Shown piece after piece: positions 6,952-14,321 of a stretch of DNA of 18,002 bases. Numbering within the stretch: the stretch's first letter is position 1; each line of letters begins with the position of its first letter. The DNA is from Flavobacterium sp. (GTDB taxonomy: Bacteria; Bacteroidota; Bacteroidia; Flavobacteriales; Flavobacteriaceae): NCBI GenBank assembly GCA_004296145.1, contig SEBM01000016.1, positions 1-18,002 on the forward strand, in the 5' to 3' direction. Below the pieces are notes generated by a model. The model searched no databases and was not told where the DNA came from. It worked only from the letters and a program-made list of their open reading frames with translations. Made by a program: the position numbers and the translations under genes.

Positions 6952-7137
6952 ATGAATACTACAGAGATAAAAGGAAACTGGAACGAGTTGAAAGGAAAAT
7001 TGAAGCAAAAATATGCTGATCTTACTGATGACGATCTAATGCACGAAGAAGGAAAAGAAGATGAAATGTATGGAAAACTTCAACAAAAATTAGGTCAGAC
7101 AAAAGATGAGTTCAGAAAAATGATTGCTGATTTATAA
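6952..7137 (+). CDS. CsbD-family stress-response protein
   Basis: This 61-residue, highly charged, helical protein matches the CsbD family: MNTTEIKGNWNELKGKLKQK at the start and a GKLQQKLGQTKDEFRKMI-type end. CsbD proteins are induced by general stress (sigma-B regulon in Bacillus, YjbJ in E. coli), but their molecular role is unknown. The ATG at 6952 gives the family start. It has a strong terminator right after its stop, so it ends the dps-csbD unit. The gap to dps (95 bp) holds imperfect -7 matches near 6907-6922, so it may also have its own promoter. Confidence 0.92.
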   Translation: MNTTEIKGNWNELKGKLKQKYADLTDDDLMHEEGKEDEMYGKLQQKLGQTKDEFRKMIADL

Positions 7138-7155
7138 TCTTTTTTGACCCGACAG

Positions 7156-7197
7156 AAATACCGTCTAATTTTTAAAGCTAGACGGTATTTTTTTAGT
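7156..7197 (+). terminator. Rho-independent terminator after the CsbD gene
   Basis: AAATACCGTCTA (7156-7167) and TAGACGGTATTT (7179-7190) form a perfect 12-bp stem with an 11-nt loop, followed by TTTTAG. It separates the dps-csbD unit from the regulatory operon. Confidence 0.92.
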
Positions 7198-7295
7198 TAA
7201 GTCAATTACTACATTCTTAAAATATTATCTTAATAAATACTTAACCCACCAATAACCAAAAAAAAATTAATTATCTTTAACCCTATTTTAATCCT

Positions 7296-7847
7296 ATGAA
7301 ACTATTTATAAAGTTCGATATTAACACCATTTGTTCTCTTTTTTTAAAAGAAAAACTTGACGAACAAAAACTTAATTTTACCACATTGGGATTTGGTGAA
7401 ATTGAATTAGATGAAAATCTTGATGTTGAAGGACTTGAGAGTTTAAAAAACAAACTGGGTCCGTTTGGTTTTGAAGTCGTAGAAAATCAAAAAAGCGTAT
7501 TGGTTCAGAAAATTAAAGATGCTATTATCGAACTTGTTTACATGGACGATAACAACAACTTTAAAAGTTCTGTGTTTTTGGCTGAGAAATTAAATCACAG
7601 TTATGGTTATTTATCGAATGTTTTTTCGGAGGTAACCTATTCTTCTATTGAAAATTTCATTATCTTACAGAAAATAGAAAGAGCCAAACAACTAATGCTA
7701 GTTAACGAAATGAGTTTAACCGAAATCGCTTTTTTACTAAACTATTCGAGTGTTGCGCATTTGAGTACACAGTTTAAAAACACGACCGGGATTACGCCAT
7801 CGGCTTTTCAGAGGATTATTAAAAAGAGAAGAGAAAATTTAAAATAA
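7296..7847 (+). CDS. Small AraC-type regulator with HMA-like N-terminal domain
   Basis: This is a 183-residue protein. Residues about 85-175 are an AraC double helix-turn-helix (FKSSVFLAEKLNHSYGYLSNVF at the first helix pair; MSLTEIAFLLNYSSVAHLSTQF at the second; GITPSAFQR at the end). Residues 1-82 have the beta-alpha-beta-beta look of a short ferredoxin-like/HMA-type domain: a first strand MKLFIKF, then GEIELDENLDVEGLESLKNKL and FGFEVVENQKS, running into IKDAIIELV. As I recall the Bacteroidota homologues, the first loop has a C-x-x-C metal-type motif; here only Cys13 remains (DINTICSLF). It is first in an operon with a response regulator and a histidine kinase (20-bp gap). Its signal and targets are unknown; it may be the DNA-binding output of this locus. 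Confidence 0.85.
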   Translation: MKLFIKFDINTICSLFLKEKLDEQKLNFTTLGFGEIELDENLDVEGLESLKNKLGPFGFEVVENQKSVLVQKIKDAIIELVYMDDNNNFKSSVFLAEKLNHSYGYLSNVFSEVTYSSIENFIILQKIERAKQLMLVNEMSLTEIAFLLNYSSVAHLSTQFKNTTGITPSAFQRIIKKRRENLK

Positions 7848-7867
7848 ATCTAATACCACTATAATCA

Positions 7868-8317
7868 ATGCAAAAAAACGCATTACACATTTTACTCGCT
7901 GATGACGACGAAGATGACAGACTTTTTTTTAAAGATGCCTTTGAAGAAGTAAGAGTTCAGACGAAAGTACAATTTGTTCATGACGGTCTTCAACTTATGG
8001 AATATTTACAGGCACCAGATGTCAAATTACCTGATATCCTGTTTCTGGATTTGAATATGCCAAAAAAGACCGGTAAAGAATGTTTGATCGAAATCAAAAA
8101 AACCGAGCATCTTAAAAATATAATTATTGCGATATATTCTACTTCATCTTCTGAAGAAGATATTGAAGACACTTTTATTGAAGGTGCCAATATTTATATC
8201 AAAAAACCAAGTGATTTTAATACACTAAAAAAAATAATTAATGAAGTCGTTACTTTAAATTGGCACTATCACACATCTGGCCTTAACCGTGATAATTTTC
8301 TGTTGCGCCTAAAATAA
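7868..8317 (+). CDS. Single-domain (Rcp1-type) response regulator
   Basis: This is a 149-residue CheY-like receiver with no output domain. The acidic pocket is ADDDEDD (Asp12-Asp14 region), the phosphorylated residue is Asp61 in LFLDLNMP, the switch residue is Ser91 in IAIYSTSSSEED, and the conserved lysine is Lys113 in YIKKPSD. The DDDEDDRLFF start is typical of Rcp1-like regulators paired with phytochrome- or PAS-type kinases. It lies 20 bp after the AraC gene and 10 bp before the kinase gene, so all three are almost certainly one transcript. With no DNA-binding domain it must act through protein contact or as a relay step. Confidence 0.94.
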   Translation: MQKNALHILLADDDEDDRLFFKDAFEEVRVQTKVQFVHDGLQLMEYLQAPDVKLPDILFLDLNMPKKTGKECLIEIKKTEHLKNIIIAIYSTSSSEEDIEDTFIEGANIYIKKPSDFNTLKKIINEVVTLNWHYHTSGLNRDNFLLRLK

Positions 8318-8327
8318 AAGCATTTCC

Positions 8328-10112
8328 ATGAAATGGATACCCCGGTTTAATTCTTCTAACTCCTTAAGAGTTATCTTTGTAATTGCAGTTTTTATTCTGT
8401 TATTTCTTTCCTCAATTGCTTACAAACACAATCAGGACTTAAACGAATCCAGTAAGTTGGTAATGCACACGTATGAAATAAATATTCAGTTAGAACGATT
8501 AATGTCGGCTATCAAAGATGCCGAAACAGGTCAGCGAGGTTATATTATAACACGTAATAACCGTTTTCTTTCACCTTATACTTATTCGCGTGACAAGGTA
8601 AATACTTCATTTATTACATTAAAAAAACTAACGGCAGACAATCCGAAGCAACAAGAAAACCTGCGTAAATTATTTACTTTAATAATTCAGCGTTTTACTT
8701 CGTTCGAAAATTGTTTCAAATATAGCGACCCAAAAACATATGATAAGAGAAAACTCGACAATCATATGTTTGGAGGTCGGGTTTTAATGGAGAACATTCG
8801 TTTTCAGGTTGACAAAATGAATGACATTGAAAAAGCTTATCTGCAAAGAAGGCTTAAAATTTATGATCAGGAAATCTCTTTAAGTCCTGTTTTCTCCATT
8901 TCGTTATTTCTTACCGCACTTACCTTTATAATATTATCTTACAGACAGATCAGCAGAGATATAAAACGTCTTACGGTATTCAACAAAAAATTACTTATTT
9001 CTTCCCGATTAATGTCGGAATCTGAAACTATTGGTAAATTCAGCACCTGGCAATGGGATCTGGATACTCAAAAAATTGATTATTCAGAAAACCAATACCG
9101 TTTATTAGGTGTGAATCCGTATGGTTTTATTCCCGAAAAAGACACTTTTTTAAATTTTGTACATCCTGATGACAGAGATGCGGTGGCAGAATCTATGGAA
9201 GGCATTATAAATAAAAAACAATTACCTTTTATATATTATAAAGTATTACGTCCTGATAACGAAATCCGATATTTTAAATCTACCGGAAAATTACTGACCG
9301 ATCAGCAAGGCGGTACCATTTTGCTTGGAATTAATTTTGACATCACCGACGAGCATCTGTTAAATATAGAACTTAAAGAACGTAATGCCGAGCTGGAAGC
9401 AAGTAATAAAGAATTAGCCTCTTTTAACCACGTTGCAAGTCACGATTTGCAGGAACCTTTGAGAAAGATCCAGACATTTATCTCAAGAGTTTCAGACGCT
9501 GATAAAGCTGTTTTGTCAGACAGTGCCAAAGACTATATATATAAGATAGAAGTTTCGGCAAAAAGAATGCGTGTGCTGATTGATGATTTACTTTTATTTT
9601 CGAGAACAAATACGACCAAAAAAGAATTCATAAAATCAAATCTAAATGATCTGTTCGAAAATGCGAAATCTGAACTTACAGAAATCATAGAAGAAAAAAG
9701 CGCAATTATTACTGTTTCAAAATTGCCAAAGCTTTCTGTAATTCCATATCAGATTGAACAGCTTTTTATAAACCTGATTGGAAATTCATTAAAATACAGT
9801 CAGGCAGATCTTGCTCCTGAAATTAAAATTGAAAGTGAGAAAGTTTCTTCTCAGGATTTTCCAAATTTATTAGATCAGAATATAAAGCATTTTCACAAAA
9901 TTACTTTTAAAGATAACGGAATGGGTTTTGATCCTCAGTTTAAGGAAACCATTTTTGTTCTTTTTCAAAGACTACATTCTAAAACAGATTTCCCCGGAAC
10001 CGGAATTGGTCTGGCAATTTGTAAAAAAATAGTCGAGAACCACAAAGGCTCAATAATAGCGGACAGTACGCTGGGCGAAGGCTCTATTTTTACTGTACTC
10101 CTTCCTGAATAA
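8328..10112 (+). CDS. CHASE3-PAS sensor histidine kinase
   Basis: This is a 594-residue inner-membrane kinase. The order is: transmembrane helix 1 (about 14-31); an extracytoplasmic CHASE3 domain (about 35-180) with the motif DAETGQRGYI (64-73); transmembrane helix 2 (about 186-205); a short linker; a PAS domain (about 235-345; FVHPDDRDAV at 277-286 is the PAS_3 signature); a HisKA domain with phospho-acceptor His372 (SHDLQEPLRK); and an ATPase domain with N-box Asn486 (NLIGNSLKYS), G1 box DNGMGFD (529-535) and G2 GTGIGL (557-562). All catalytic motifs are intact, so it should autophosphorylate and pass phosphate to the adjacent receiver. CHASE3 ligands are unknown. A terminator follows its stop, making it the last gene of the operon. 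Confidence 0.95.
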   Translation: MKWIPRFNSSNSLRVIFVIAVFILLFLSSIAYKHNQDLNESSKLVMHTYEINIQLERLMSAIKDAETGQRGYIITRNNRFLSPYTYSRDKVNTSFITLKKLTADNPKQQENLRKLFTLIIQRFTSFENCFKYSDPKTYDKRKLDNHMFGGRVLMENIRFQVDKMNDIEKAYLQRRLKIYDQEISLSPVFSISLFLTALTFIILSYRQISRDIKRLTVFNKKLLISSRLMSESETIGKFSTWQWDLDTQKIDYSENQYRLLGVNPYGFIPEKDTFLNFVHPDDRDAVAESMEGIINKKQLPFIYYKVLRPDNEIRYFKSTGKLLTDQQGGTILLGINFDITDEHLLNIELKERNAELEASNKELASFNHVASHDLQEPLRKIQTFISRVSDADKAVLSDSAKDYIYKIEVSAKRMRVLIDDLLLFSRTNTTKKEFIKSNLNDLFENAKSELTEIIEEKSAIITVSKLPKLSVIPYQIEQLFINLIGNSLKYSQADLAPEIKIESEKVSSQDFPNLLDQNIKHFHKITFKDNGMGFDPQFKETIFVLFQRLHSKTDFPGTGIGLAICKKIVENHKGSIIADSTLGEGSIFTVLLPE

Positions 10113-10135
10113 ATCCTACAAAAAGACTACATAAA

Positions 10136-10182
10136 AAACGTTATATAAATCCATAATGGGAATTATATAACGTTTCTTTTTT
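10136..10182 (+). terminator. Terminator of the AraC-receiver-kinase operon
   Basis: AAACGTTATATAA (10136-10148) pairs perfectly with TTATATAACGTTT (10163-10175), with inner pairing TCC/GGA, followed by C and six T. It lies 23 bp after the kinase stop. Confidence 0.9.
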
Positions 10183-10246
10183 ATGCTGTAAAGCAAAAGA
10201 TTGATTTCGTTAGCATCTTTGTAATGTAATACTTTATGAACAATTG

Positions 10247-10813
10247 ATGAAAGCAAAACACAAAGTAAAAACAACATTTATAAGGTTCTTTTTTTTACTG
10301 ATTATAATAATGTACACATCGTGTCAAAAAAATAATCCGATAGAAACAAATCTAAAAAATGAGGTTTTTATACAAAGTGACAGAGAACATACAGAAGCTT
10401 ATTTTTTAATTGCGACGGCAAGTTTAAGTAAGTCAGTAATTTCTAAAAGTCAGGTTGCCCAGCAAAAAAGTTCAGACAGTACTATTAGGGAAATAAGTAG
10501 GAAACTAGAAAATCATCAGAATCTTTTGTTACAGGAGGTAACAAAAATGGCCAACAGAAGGCTCGTGATTGTTACCGATATAGATGCCTACAATAAACAG
10601 GATTTATATGATTTAATTGATACGAATAAAACAAATTTTGATGAGGCTTACCTCGATTCTACGATAGAATCATTAGACTCTCAGATTACATTGTTTGAAT
10701 CAATTTCTAAAGATACAAATGATAAAATGATTTTACAGTTAATATTACAGTATTTGCCGACAGATTACCAGCTTCTTAGAGAAGCAAAACAAATTAAAGA
10801 ACAAATTTATTAA
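10247..10813 (+). CDS. DUF4142-family lipoprotein
   Basis: I start this gene at the ATG at 10247 (188 residues), not at the in-frame TTG one codon earlier. The N-terminus is a lipoprotein signal: a basic stretch, a hydrophobic core IRFFFLLIIIM, then TSC with the lipidated cysteine at residue 26. The rest is helical, with the spacing of DUF4142 (ferritin-like four-helix) proteins: EHTEAYFLIATASLSK, a second helix with KLENHQNLLLQEVTKMA, then FDEAYLDSTIESLDSQITLFES. DUF4142 proteins are common in stress clusters, but their function is unknown. Some canonical positions (the DH of the second helix) appear as NH here, so this member is divergent. It opens the small envelope gene run and lies 39 bp before the PorT-like gene. 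Confidence 0.75.
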   Translation: MKAKHKVKTTFIRFFFLLIIIMYTSCQKNNPIETNLKNEVFIQSDREHTEAYFLIATASLSKSVISKSQVAQQKSSDSTIREISRKLENHQNLLLQEVTKMANRRLVIVTDIDAYNKQDLYDLIDTNKTNFDEAYLDSTIESLDSQITLFESISKDTNDKMILQLILQYLPTDYQLLREAKQIKEQIY

Positions 10814-10852
10814 ATGCCCGTAAAGCCCTTTATTAACTAAATTATTAAGATT

Positions 10853-11506
10853 ATGAAAATTCAATCAAATTTTTTATGCGCCTTAACACTATTCTTAACA
10901 GCTTCTTTCGGAATGCTACACGCTCAAAGTGACAATGTTACAACTGAGTTTGGTGTAAAAGGAGGTTTCAACATGTCAAATTTATATGGAAGCGGTGAAG
11001 ATGTAGATGACAACAATGTTTTATACGGATTTAACGCCGGTGTATATGCAACAATGCCAATTTCAGATTATATTGCCATTCAGCCAGAGCTTTTGTTTAC
11101 CACAAAAGGTGCAGAATTAGAATATAATGAAGCTGGAATAAATGGAAACGCAAAATTCAAATTAAACTACATCGAACTTCCTCTTTTAGTGAGAGTTAAC
11201 ATTACTAAAAACTTTAATGTACAAGCTGGTGGATACGCTTCTTACCTGGTAAGTTCTAAAGTAACAGGAGAAGGAGATATTGAGTTTGATGAGAATGTAG
11301 ATACAGATGACTTAAACAAATTTGATGCAGGTTTATCTGCAGGTGTTGGAGTTGATTTTAGCCCAATTAGTATTGGTGTTCGTTACAACTATGGTTTAAC
11401 AACTGTTGGTAAAGAAAGAACTGAACCAATAACTGGAACTAAATACACATTCCCAGACGCAAAAAACAGCAATTTAAGTGTTTACTTATCTTATAAGTTA
11501 AACTAA
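10853..11506 (+). CDS. PorT-like outer-membrane beta-barrel protein
   Basis: The 217-residue protein begins with a clear Sec signal peptide (MKIQSNFLCALTLFLTASFGMLHA, cleavage before QS). The mature part alternates short beta-strands: FGVKGGFNMSNL, YGFNAGVYATMPIS, IQPELLFTTKGAEL, KLNYIELPLLVRVN, FNVQAGGYASYLVS, FDAGLSAGVGVDFS, ISIGVRYNYGLT, and a C-terminal LSVYLSYKLN. This is the outer-membrane beta-barrel/PorT family pattern (OMP_b-brl_2), an eight-stranded barrel. The family includes the gliding/type IX secretion protein PorT, but most members, probably including this one, have no known function. It lies between the DUF4142 lipoprotein and small stress genes on the same strand. Confidence 0.85.
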   Translation: MKIQSNFLCALTLFLTASFGMLHAQSDNVTTEFGVKGGFNMSNLYGSGEDVDDNNVLYGFNAGVYATMPISDYIAIQPELLFTTKGAELEYNEAGINGNAKFKLNYIELPLLVRVNITKNFNVQAGGYASYLVSSKVTGEGDIEFDENVDTDDLNKFDAGLSAGVGVDFSPISIGVRYNYGLTTVGKERTEPITGTKYTFPDAKNSNLSVYLSYKLN

Positions 11507-11542
11507 AAGAAAATTAATTATTAACCATAAATAATAAAGACC

Positions 11543-11695
11543 ATGTCAAATTTATTATATACAATCGCAGTAATACTGGTTATTCTGTGGGCCCTTGGGT
11601 TCTTCGTTTATAGCCTTGGAAGTATTATCCACATATTATTAGTAATTGCCATTATCGCAATTTTATTCAGACTTATCAAAGGTCGAGAAGTTTAA
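11543..11695 (+). CDS. lmo0937-family small membrane protein
   Basis: This 50-residue gene reads MSNLLYTIAVILVILWALGF and onward, ending FRLIKGREV. Two hydrophobic segments (about 4-24 and 26-43) are joined by a short YSLGS turn, with a basic C-terminal tail. The pattern ILVILWALGF, then GSIIHILLVIAIIAIL, then RLIKG is that of the lmo0937 (DUF5670-type) family, very short integral membrane peptides often found in stress operons. Its function is unknown. It lies 36 bp after the PorT-like gene and 51 bp before the YtxH gene, on the same strand, so it is probably part of the same transcript. Confidence 0.85.
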   Translation: MSNLLYTIAVILVILWALGFFVYSLGSIIHILLVIAIIAILFRLIKGREV

Positions 11696-11746
11696 AAACA
11701 ACAATTAATTATATAAATTTTATTAATCCATTTAAATCAAATTATT

Positions 11747-12031
11747 ATGAAAGCAAGTAGCACATTATTAGGAATTTTAGGAGCCGCAGCAGCGGGAGCA
11801 TTTTTAGGAGTATTGTTCGCACCGGACAAAGGTTCAAACACAAGAAAAAAAATCTCAGATAAATCTAAAGATTACGGAGATAACCTAAAAAGTAAAGTTG
11901 ACGGTATTTTAAACACAATTACTTCAAACGGTAAAGAAATTATCGAAGAAGGAAAAGCGAAATTCAACGCTGCAAAAGAAGACTTCAATTCTTTAAAAGA
12001 TGAAGCAAAAACTGTAAAAACTAACTATTAA
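11747..12031 (+). CDS. YtxH-domain stress protein
   Basis: The protein has 94 residues. An N-terminal glycine/alanine-rich transmembrane helix (about 6-25, LLGILGAAAAGAFLGVLF) ends in APDKGSNTRKKI, the hallmark of YtxH proteins (GxLFAPxxGxxTRKxI). The remaining 60 residues are a charged, lysine/glutamate-rich amphipathic helix, which probably extends into the cytoplasm as a coiled coil. YtxH is a general-stress protein in Bacillus with no known biochemical role. The surrounding genes (lmo0937-type and holin-III-like) are commonly seen with YtxH in Flavobacteria. Confidence 0.9.
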   Translation: MKASSTLLGILGAAAAGAFLGVLFAPDKGSNTRKKISDKSKDYGDNLKSKVDGILNTITSNGKEIIEEGKAKFNAAKEDFNSLKDEAKTVKTNY

Positions 12032-12065
12032 TAAGTGAAATTTTTAAACCATAAAATACCTTATC

Positions 12066-12431
12066 ATGGAAACAAATGCAACAACAAATGAAAATCTTAA
12101 TCTTTATGAAAAAGCAGAAAACTATACAAAAACGAGTTTAGAATTATTAAAACTCAAAACAGTTTCGGCCACTGCTGACGCTTTGTCAACAGTAACATCA
12201 AAGATTGCGGTAGGCGCTGTTGTTGCATTTTTTACATTGTTTCTGAATATCGGGATCAGTTTATGGATTGGAAAAGAACTTGGGGAGTATTACTACGGTT
12301 TTTTTATAATGGCTTTATTCTATCTGATTGTAGCCATTGTAATGCACAAAACGCAGCATAAATTAATTAAAACTCCAATTGGAAATATGATTGTTTCCAG
12401 TATTTTAAAAGAAACTAAAACAGAAAATTAA
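12066..12431 (+). CDS. Holin-superfamily-III-like membrane protein (phage holin family)
   Basis: This 121-residue protein has an amphipathic N-terminal half (NLYEKAENYTKTSLELLKLK). Two transmembrane helices follow (about 46-68, IAVGAVVAFFTLFLNIGISLWI, and about 76-94, YYYGFFIMALFYLIVAIVM), then a short basic tail. This matches the layout of the Phage_holin_3_6 (YqjE-like) family. Despite the name, chromosomal members are not lysis proteins; in E. coli the related yqjD-yqjE-yqjK genes sit together and are stress-induced. Placement directly after a YtxH (YqjD-like) protein agrees with that. No phage genes are nearby. Confidence 0.8.
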   Translation: METNATTNENLNLYEKAENYTKTSLELLKLKTVSATADALSTVTSKIAVGAVVAFFTLFLNIGISLWIGKELGEYYYGFFIMALFYLIVAIVMHKTQHKLIKTPIGNMIVSSILKETKTEN

Positions 12432-12463
12432 TCTGATTTAAAAATTATAAACGAAGACTAGTT

Positions 12464-12844
12464 ATGGAAACTATTTATAATATTGAAACATTAAATCAGA
12501 GGATTCAGTTACTGGAAAATCGACAGGATGAAGAATGGTGTGCAATAAAAGATGAGATCGATGATATCAAAGAGAATCTGAAACCTCTTAATCTTATTAG
12601 GAACACTATTGAAGAAATCAACGAGAAAGTCGGTTTTAAAGGCAATATAGCACAATCTGCAATAAGTATCGGAATTGGTTATCTGGCTAAAAAATTTGTA
12701 ATAGGAAAAACCGATTCGACTGTAAAAAACATTTTCGGAACCTTATTACAACTGGTAGTAACAAAATTAGTTTCAAAAAAAGAAGATCCTTCAGAAGATG
12801 ATGAAGATGAAGAATCTAAACAATATGAACCATCACGAGAGTAA
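12464..12844 (+). CDS. Conserved-looking hypothetical protein, coiled coil plus acidic tail
   Basis: I do not recognise a named family for these 126 residues. Residues 1-55 form a charged, heptad-like helix (LNQRIQLLENRQDEEWCAIKD and following). Residues about 60-82 are a weakly hydrophobic glycine-bearing segment (IAQSAISIGIGYLAKKFVIG), and about 88-105 a second amphipathic helix. The C-terminal 20 residues are very acidic (EDPSEDDEDEES). The layout resembles the YqjK-type third member that follows YqjD/YqjE genes, but that is inference from position only. It lies 32 bp after the holin-like gene and is probably co-transcribed. Confidence 0.75.
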   Translation: METIYNIETLNQRIQLLENRQDEEWCAIKDEIDDIKENLKPLNLIRNTIEEINEKVGFKGNIAQSAISIGIGYLAKKFVIGKTDSTVKNIFGTLLQLVVTKLVSKKEDPSEDDEDEESKQYEPSRE

Positions 12845-12868
12845 TTGTTTAACTATAAATAAATTATT

Positions 12869-13009
12869 ATGGAAAAGTTTAGCGAAATAGTATTAAAAAA
12901 TGGTGTTCACATTTACTCCAATCTATATAAATATTTTGAATTTACAAGAGTATTTCTCGGTATCTAGCTCGTTTATACGTTCTACTATAACAAATTAAAT
13001 AACGGTTAA
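12869..13009 (+). pseudogene. Short ORF interrupted by an in-frame amber codon
   Basis: An ATG at 12869, 24 bp after the previous gene, opens 32 codons (MEKFSEIVLKNGVHIYSNLY, then KYFEFTRVFLGI) and meets TAG at 12965-12967. The same frame then stays open for 13 more codons (LVYTFYYNKLNNG) to TAA at 13007-13009. Joined, the 46-codon product would have a charged amphipathic N-terminus and one hydrophobic helix (VFLGIxLVYTFYY), similar in style to the other small membrane genes in this run. It may be a recently stopped gene, a truncated peptide still in use, or a chance frame. Confidence 0.45.
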
Positions 13010-13062
13010 GCAGCTAATACTTCACTATAAATTCTAATTTTTATAATTAGAGCCTTATAAGG

Positions 13063-13108
13063 AAAAAGCAAAGTCTACTTTTTAAAGTGTACTTTGCTTT
13101 TTTGTTTT
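13063..13108. terminator. Bidirectional terminator between convergent gene groups
   Basis: AAAAAGCAAAGT (13063-13074) pairs with ACTTTGCTTTTT (13091-13102), and inside it ACTTT (13077-13081) pairs with AAAGT (13084-13088). T-runs follow on the plus strand (to TTTGTTTTTT). It sits between the plus-strand stress run and the minus-strand lipoprotein genes and can serve both. Confidence 0.9.
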
Positions 13109-13127
13109 TTATAAATCGAAGAAAATA

Positions 13128-14264
13128 TTATTCTTCTCTGTATTCCAGATTCTGAATATCATTTTCGCTTACCGTTTTAATAAGATAACCGTCTGCAGAA
13201 TATTCATAACTAATATCTGGATAAGAATATTCTTCTCCCTCTGGCGTTGTACTAACTGCATGCGTGATAGGCAGATATAAAAACGGTTCAAGAATCTGGT
13301 CTTGTGTCACAAGGAAAATTTTACGCTGATCATCATAAGTACAAACTTCAGTTTCTTCCAAGACATCGTTTTTACCTTTATAAACAACATTCATTGTATT
13401 TTTCTTCGGATAGGTATAGTAACGGGCAAAATTTACAACCAGATTAACATTAGCAAATTTTACAGCACTAATTCTTTTATTCGAATCATATTCATATAAA
13501 GTTACGCTTGTAATTGTTCCTTCTGCACTTTTGTTTGTAGCTTTTACAATCAGGTTATTTTCATAAGTATATAAAACAGAGCTTAATATAGTTCCATCTT
13601 CGTCGACTCTATCTGTCCCAATAAGTTTTGCTCCTTCATATTTATATTCCGTATAACGAACTAAATCTTCTAAAGTATTTGGGTCTTTGTATCGATAAAC
13701 AGAAGAATTTACAAGTGTATCTGAATAAAAATATTCTCTCGTACTATTACTTGCAGCATTTGGAGACGTTCTTATATCGCTAACCAACAGTTTTGCCAGT
13801 TTTTTTGAGTCTGCAATTGTAATATCAAACGTATAAGTTGCATTTCCATACACTATTACAATTTTAATTGCTTTATTATCTTTTATGGTAATGGTACAAG
13901 TAAATGTAGCACCATTTATTTTAAAACTGTATACAATCGAAATCTCATTAGTAACAGTTGAAGTTACCGGATATTCAACCGTAGTATTATCAAAAATATT
14001 AGAGAAAGAAATTGTATTTGTTCTAGGATAATAAATAACCGAAACAGGTTTAAACATTTCTGATCCAGGTGAAGTTTCAGTATTTTTTGACGCAATACTG
14101 CCCAATTTAACAAGCTTTTCACCATAATAGGCTTTGTACTTTGTTTGAGTAGGTTTTACGTCGGCATATGTAACTTCTGGTGTTGTTTCGTCTTGAGAAT
14201 CATTAGAACAAGAGGTTAATCCTGCAACTAATACAAATAGTAGAATAATTTTTTTCAATTTCAT
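13128..14264 (-). CDS. YD-repeat-like lipoprotein, paralog 1
   Basis: The 378-residue protein starts at an ATG with a lipoprotein signal: MKLKKIILLFVLVAGLTSC, lipidated Cys19. The residues after it (SNDSQDETTPE) are acidic, like the surface-export signal of Flavobacterium lipoproteins, so exposure on the cell surface is possible. A conserved N-terminal block TYADVKPTQTKYKAYYG is followed by short YxY/YD-type strands (YRYKDPNTLEDLV, YEYDSNKRISAVKF, YTYENNLIVKAT) resembling RHS/YD-repeat beta strands. The family is unknown to me. It is downstream of a close paralog (57-bp gap) and probably in one operon with it. The TonB and SusD genes that would indicate a sugar-uptake locus are absent. Confidence 0.85.
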   Translation of the reverse strand: MKLKKIILLFVLVAGLTSCSNDSQDETTPEVTYADVKPTQTKYKAYYGEKLVKLGSIASKNTETSPGSEMFKPVSVIYYPRTNTISFSNIFDNTTVEYPVTSTVTNEISIVYSFKINGATFTCTITIKDNKAIKIVIVYGNATYTFDITIADSKKLAKLLVSDIRTSPNAASNSTREYFYSDTLVNSSVYRYKDPNTLEDLVRYTEYKYEGAKLIGTDRVDEDGTILSSVLYTYENNLIVKATNKSAEGTITSVTLYEYDSNKRISAVKFANVNLVVNFARYYTYPKKNTMNVVYKGKNDVLEETEVCTYDDQRKIFLVTQDQILEPFLYLPITHAVSTTPEGEEYSYPDISYEYSADGYLIKTVSENDIQNLEYREE

Positions 14265-14321
14265 ATTGTTTTGGTTAAACTAATTTTCGTTTAAGTCAGC
14301 TTTATTTTTTATTAATAACAA

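Noticed and set aside
10244..10246. TTG as the start of the DUF4142 lipoprotein
   Set aside because: An ATG is the very next codon (10247) and gives the same signal peptide, so TTG is unlikely to be used.
12066..12431. Holin gene as evidence of a prophage
   Set aside because: No endolysin, portal, tail or integrase genes are near; chromosomal holin-III/YqjE-like proteins next to YtxH are ordinary stress-cluster members.
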